A DNA stretch of 64,000 nucleotides from Acanthaster planci (taxonomy: Eukaryota; Echinodermata; Asteroidea; Valvatida; Acanthasteridae), in NCBI RefSeq assembly GCF_001949145.1, contig NW_019091405.1, positions 1,161,182 to 1,225,181 of the forward strand, in the 5' to 3' direction. The notes below the pieces were generated by a model, which was given only the letters and a program-made list of their open reading frames with translations, made no database searches and was not told the origin of the DNA. Of the stretch, positions 58,004-64,000 are shown one piece after another. Position numbers and translations under genes: made by a program. Position 1 is the first letter of the stretch, and the number at the start of each line of letters is the position of its first letter.

Positions 58004-61000
58004 TTAAAGAAAACTTTTACATGCTGTGTGGATGTAACTGAATAATCCTTAAAAAAAAGAATAATTTTCTGCCTTGTGTCTAAAAGCTACCACACAGGTT
58101 TAAAAACATTACTTCTTTTCTTTTTTTTCAACTCTTTTAGCATGCTGTTAAAAGCTTTAATCACAGGTATTTTGGAAAAGGTATTGGTAGGTTTCTAAAT
58201 GGTATTGTTGAAGGGTTTTCATTTTCTATTAACATTCTTTACTGGTATTGCTTGATTGCTTCTGGTTACTAACTGCAACAGACTTCACTGCGTACTCTCT
58301 GGGAAACAAAGTCAAGGAAACAATCCATTGTTTGTGACATGTTCGCATTATGCCCCTCCCTTTACAGCATTCACTCTGGACCAAACTGTTGGATTGTCTT
58401 ATAAAATTCTGCTGACCAGTATTGCATTTTGATGAAACTTGATAACATTTCTAACAATGCTTGATTCTCTCTGTCATTTTCTTTCATTTTAGAGTGTTTT
58501 CAATTTCCATATTTTACCGGTCTCTTTTTTATAACCTCCTTTGGTGGCAGGTGTTAAGAGAGGGTCTAGCTTTGGGAGCTAGACAGCTGGATGGGGTCTG
58601 AAAACCAACATTCACAACGGAGTAATCAACATGTAGGCTGGATGTTGATTATAAAAAAAAAGCCACAGATCCATCCTGCTGAAGGCAAGTAGACTCCTTA
58701 TATTCTGCTGACCAACTGCCGGACTGCACTCCTGCTCAGCAGCGTCTGGAGATCCCACCTCTGCCATCGATTTGTTGCATACGAAGCAGTGGCCAGGATT
58801 TGGGTTTTTTGCTTTTATTTTCTTTATTTCACTTTATAAAGGCTGCAGCTGAGATGGGAGTCGGTGGGGTTTATACTGCTGCAGTTTGTCACAACAGTGA
58901 ATACTGGAATACATTTCATTTCATTTACTAATATTTACAGATAAAAAAGCAATCAAACCAAACAAACACCATTTAAAAAAGTAAAGAGAGTCAAATAACA
59001 CCCAACAACAAAAAGTAAACTTAATGACTGCCGGGTTGCTCTCCTTGGTGCCTTTTAAACCACACCAAGGAACAAATACATCAGTACAAACTACAGATAT
59101 CCACATGGAGTTGGGCCTGCGTAAATGATGATCGAGAGCGTGCTTGCTCAGGTAACCTTGACTAGGGCTATCATCACAGAGTTTCACTGGTCATTTTTTT
59201 CCCCTACCCAGGGGCTTCAAGCTCCGTCCTGTCTGCTGTGATTTTTACAGTTTCCTTCTCTTGGAGGGGGAGTGCCAGTCACAGCGTTGTGTCACGTGCC
59301 TATCAAACTTCCATTGTCATCCAGCCCAACTTCAGTCACTCTAGCGTTAGTCTTCCATTCTACCCGACAGTTGGCGGCTGCTCTTTGGAGATATTAGGTG
59401 TCAACTAACAAATACCTTTTCAATCATCAGGGACGTTTGTCGGCTGTCATGACCAGAAATATTGGCAGTGGAAAACCAGATTCACAGTTGTATCAACAGC
59501 AAAAAATATATATCAGTACATGCATTACAAGAGTCCAAACCAAAGTAATTTAAACGTTGTAGATCTTTAGTGCTGTACTTCGAATAAGCTAACGGTTTTC
59601 TCTTTGTCAGACAAGGGATGACATGCATATTGAGCCATTGCCCTGTGATGCAAATTGATTTCCTTGTCACCATTTAACATACACAGCACCTTTTTGCACT
59701 GGGTTTTTATGTAAGGAAGGACAAAAAACCCGCAACATCCTAGTGTAACGTCGACACTGCTAAACGGTCACCCTTTTTCATACCAAAATTAACCTCAGCC
59801 TAACATTTGCGGTTCAATGTACAGACTGTTGCAAATGCTAGTTTTACACATGCTTAATCTCCACAAATGATTTCCTTCAATTTCACACCTAATTGAGTAA
59901 TACCATTAATGAAAAAGATGTATTTTCATCTGTTTCCCATGGTCAGTGTCATATAGTCCGGAAGCATTCAAGGGAATATGTTGACTTGATAATGTTTGAT
60001 AACGTATGAAATATCTAGCCTGACGAGTTTTTCTCAAAACTGCCCATGAGAATTTATACACCAGTTTAGAAGCTTCAGAGACATAGAGTTGTTGGAAATA
60101 AACCTTACCTGTTCCTCACTGACAATAATACATGATTAGGACTCAGTAGAGACAAGTGAATCCACATTCATCTCTATTAATGAACCTCAGGAAGTGTGGC
60201 ATTTGGCTTTTTAAGCCATCGGCCCACATCTGTTCTTTGCCACTGTGCACCCTTATAATGGAAAAGCAGTTCATGGCAGGTGCTGGAGACCACGTGAGCT
60301 GTCTTCTGAAGTGAATCATGCATATTCATGAATTGATGTGTATTCATGGTATTACATTAATTTCACATTTTATCGCTTCCCTTAGTTCCCTCAGTAATGA
60401 GTGTCATTTTTCCCAGCAAATAGACCATCCAAAGAGCAGGTATTAAGTTGGTTGTGGCAACCACTCAGTAGTCCAGAACACCCTACTTGCACTGTGTTCA
60501 AATTCTTCACCCACTGTCCCACTTTTCTGACCCACTGTGTGATGGGACAAGCTGTGTTGAGACTCCAAAAACCTGATTTTGTCTCTTTCTCAGCGTCCTG
60601 ATAGAGCGGTTTCCATTCAGCCGTTGCAAATTTTAGATTAGAAATAGTGCAGTAGAATTCCTGATTAAACCTTTTGCCTTCTCAGTTTTTGGGGAGGGGG
60701 AATATGTTATCTTCATTGCATTTCTTGTGCTCTTGACTGGTTATATATTGATTGTGTGATAGAATTTTCACTGGGATGGTAAAAATGGGCCCTCCTGCCC
60801 TCCGTAAAACCTTCTGGATCTGCCACTGAATACTAAATATCCTCAGAGGAAGTGGATACAGAAATTGCTCTTTTCACACACCCATTACCGCATGTGGAGA
60901 TTCCAGATATGCTGGCATTTTTCCCCAAAAGTGGCTGATCAGTTACTGTTATGAAGTAGTTCTCTTTCCTACATGTAGTTGGTAATTAGTCCGGTCTGTA

Positions 61001-62949
61001 GTATCTAGTAGTTGTGAAGTAACAACCACCATATTTATGTAGCATCTTGAGTTTCAGAGTGCTGAAATTGTTATCATCCCTGGTCACTGGGCCAAGAGGT
61101 CAGTTTCCCACATCAGCACAAGAATCTTTGCAATCTGTTCTCTACCCCTTTATATTCCTGGGTAGATAGAGACAATTGTAGTTTGTAGTCAAGTGTCTTG
61201 GTCAAGGAACTTAAGCAAGTTGGCACCCATGGGGGCCTGAATCCACATGGGATCGTATTTGAGTCAGGCCCCAAAACCGTTCATTTTAACGTACTAAGCA
61301 CAGCCCTTGTTATTGTGATTGGATAGACCTTACAGAAAAAAATACCTGCAGTAAAATGTTTCTCAGCAGGTGTGTAATGGTTCGCAAACTTTTCTTTACC
61401 AGCTCGAGATTGTTCTGGATTCTATCCCACAGATAAGGGTCGAGAGAGGCAAAGGGGGATAAATGTGACCCGCCCAAGGTTACAGCATGTAACCACCGCT
61501 GCATTTGTCCCCGCGACCCGATGAACAGAAGTTGTAAACCTGAACCATAAAGCCACATATAACAAGGAGGCCACATGGCCCTCTGTAGCAAGCCTTCCTC
61601 TTCTTTTGAATGTTGTCGTTCAAGACAGGAAGCTGAAATTTATGTGTTGAATTCGCTTGTTTAAATTTTGGAGCTGGTTGTTCCTCAAGTGTAGTTTGTT
61701 TCATTTTCGCTTTTGAAACAAAAGTTGCATCATGCTTTATTTTACATCCAGAACATTGGTGTGGAAAGCCTTCATAGTTTAACTCTGACTTTAAAGTTCC
61801 ATCATATTTTTGACAGAATAATGAATTTTGCTATGTTATCATGTGAACGTCATTGCTTTTCATTGCAATTTATCCTTTGCTGCTTGAGCATTCGTAAGCA
61901 TGTGTTGTACAGATTGTTGTTCATTTTATCATTTCATTCTTAAAAGAAAATATAAGTTTTTTTCAGCAACAATGCCCTGAGCTCAGAACGTGACTTGTTA
62001 TTTGGAGCACCAGCAGCGAGTTCCTGGCACCATTAAGGCTGAAATCAGTGGGATGTGGGGAGCCACTCCCAAGTGAAGGAATTTGTGCCAGTCATTGGAT
62101 GTTTGGTCATTGCCAGAGCGATTGTCTTAAAAAGCTAATTACCAGAACATTGAGGCCAGGAAAACAGGTCTTGCAGTGGTTAGCTGTGCTAATGGTCACG
62201 TACCCATCAAAGAGATGGATCGGATAGGAATGTAGCCTTGTTGCCGACTCTAGTGTGCTGACAAGTGTGAGTGGCATTGGCTCATCTCAAACTTCCCTGT
62301 TTGTTACCACGGCGACCACCAAGGAAAATGTTGAATCATCACGCTCCTTTCATTAGATGCAGTAGCAAAATGTTTATGTTGTTTCATTTTACTTTCTACA
62401 TTTCTTTCTGAAGTTCTTTTTGAAGATGGAAAATTTGCACCACCAGCTAACCCATGACGTGACCCTTTTTTTCTGTTTCAATCTTGCTTCTCCTGTGCCC
62501 TAAATATATTGTCTTGTGTTGCTAGGTTGTCACCCTTCCTGCTGACTGTCTCAATGCATGCATGAGAGTAGCATGTGTCCCTCGTACCCCTCCTAGAAAG
62601 ACTACCGTCTCTACACATTATTCCTGCATGCATGCTGTAGGCGCTGTAGTTGCAACATAGGCTTGTCTCTTTATTCATCCGTTTTACTACTGTTTGTGTA
62701 TTCATCTCTCCACTGATTGTCTAAAGGCCCGTTAAAACACAAATGTGAATTTGACACATCAGATCAAATATTGGTACTGCGAAGTGGCAAAAAGTCAAAC
62801 ACATTTGAAGCCATTTTCATTCACACTCAAACCCACTTAGGAGTAGCATTTAAACGTAGCTTTTAGGTGCAGTCGTGATTTTGTGTACATGTTCATTGTC
62901 TGGTATAAATGGTGGACCATTTATGAAGTATTCATTTGTCACGATAAAA

Positions 62950-62982
62950 AAACATTACTATTATTATTATTCTTATTATTAA
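62950..62982. repeat. (ATT)n microsatellite
   Basis: ATTACTATTATTATTATTC and TTATTATTAAGG run. Confidence 0.8.
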
Positions 62983-64000
62983 GGTTTATTCTATTCACAT
63001 ATCAGCCAATTTGGGCTGAATTGCATGATGTTGTGAATAATCAGTTTGAATTGTGTGACACTCCATATTGTTTTCATCCTACTTGACAGGTACCTTGAGG
63101 ATTGACCAGGTTTTTAATTAATTTGCAGCAGCAAGTTCACAGTTGAAACTCCATGGTTTTGCATCCTTAAAAATTAGCATGGGCTGCCCATTGTTGGACC
63201 AAACTAAGCAAACCTTCACCTGATGCTTTACACACCATTCTACAACTACTACACTGAGTTCAGTATACCCCAGTGTTGACGCATTGTACTAATACCTGTT
63301 GATTGCTTGATAACCTAAACCAAGAGACACTCCTGCACTTAAAAACTCACAGTAATCTGTCCTGGTCTGATTCATTGTTCAACAATAACTTAACCCTAGC
63401 ACGTAGTCACTAACGCTTTATTACAGTGTCTTATCTCCCCCCCTCCCAACTTGAACTGGAGAGTTGGCAATGGAGACGACTCATGGCCTGCAAGCAGCGG
63501 AAGTGCTGTGGCAGAGATCACATGATGGTGGTCATGTGATTTGTTGTCATGATCAGTCCACCTTTTTTTTTCTCTGTACTTGGGATAAACAATAGGAAAT
63601 AAAGTAGAAAATTGAATTACTCGTGAATTGAAAATCAGGTTTTTTTTACATGGTAAGTATGGATAGATTGATTTCTGTCTTTAATTTTATAAAGAATCTG
63701 AACTGAACGATAGATTCTTCACTTAGTGGCTTTTAAATCAGAGGCCATTTTCTGGCCCAGTTGTTTGAAAAAAATCTGCTGCATGAAAAATGCTGAGCAA
63801 TTAATGTGCCATGCAGGGATGATACTCATGAACCAGATTTTTCTCAGCTTGGCTCTCAAAAAAACTTCTTCCATTTTTCATATCAAAATGCGTTACATTT
63901 CTCAAGTTTTTAGTTTCATATTTTCATCTCAAATTTTATTCATCCTTGGCCAAGATAATCTAAATTGCTTACCTGGAAAACTTGTTTTTTCTCTCTTTCT

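Larger units (their letters stand above)
50301..64000. other. Presumed SLC6 intron 8 (13.7 kb to window end)
   Basis: No SLC6 TM9-12 exon and no other gene recognised. Holds the four-arm repeat (50862-50945), tandem duplications at 51853, 54085 and 55226, a palindromic element (54230-54325), a tRNA-derived SINE (54695), a piggyBac-like MITE (57568) and an (ATT)n stretch (62950-62982). Confidence 0.5.

Noticed and set aside
57810-58007. 65-codon plus-strand frame
   Set aside because: Lies inside the TTAA-bounded MITE; no coding capacity expected.

Overview
This window looks like animal nuclear DNA from a marine invertebrate deuterostome. It is AT-rich, has long introns (0.3 to about 9 kb) with canonical GT/AG boundaries, carries non-LTR retrotransposon remnants, tRNA-derived SINEs and many MITE-like elements, and is saturated with the palindromic word TACATGTA/ACATGTACATGT. 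An echinoderm (sea star or sea urchin) is my best guess, but this rests on general texture and I cannot prove it. There are no bacterial-type operons, rRNA genes or CRISPR arrays.

Three protein-coding genes can be assembled exon by exon with matching splice phases. (1) At the left edge, on the minus strand, are the first three coding exons of a tubulin polyglutamylase of the TTLL5 type (286-3929), running off the window. (2) On the plus strand, 8370-12643 holds a complete five-exon LYPLAL1-type serine hydrolase of 234 residues with an intact Ser/Asp/His triad. It is head-to-head with the TTLL gene. (3) On the plus strand from 18394, eight exons encode residues 1-442 (through transmembrane segment 8) of an SLC6 sodium/chloride-dependent transporter of the GABA/creatine/taurine/betaine clade. 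The remaining exons (TM9-12) were not found and probably lie beyond the right edge. The three genes are not functionally related in any obvious way; this is an ordinary stretch of animal chromosome.

The rest is intronic or intergenic and rich in mobile-element debris. The most striking item is a roughly 2.8-kb foldback-type element (28757-31582) inside SLC6 intron 3. It has 220-290-bp inverted arms full of GATCGAT subrepeats, a 6-bp TACAGA target duplication, a non-LTR retrotransposon fragment and a separate 53-bp-arm hairpin inside. Others are a TTAA-flanked piggyBac-like MITE (57568-58003), a hAT-like MITE (19372-19801), a TIR element at 38295-38755, a trio of palindromic elements in LYPLAL1 intron 1, an approximately 30-bp-period array with an inverted counterpart (13745-14365), several tRNA-derived SINEs, and small tandem duplications.

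The most unusual regulatory candidate is a near-perfect hairpin that buries the 5' splice site of SLC6 exon 2 (24918-24964).
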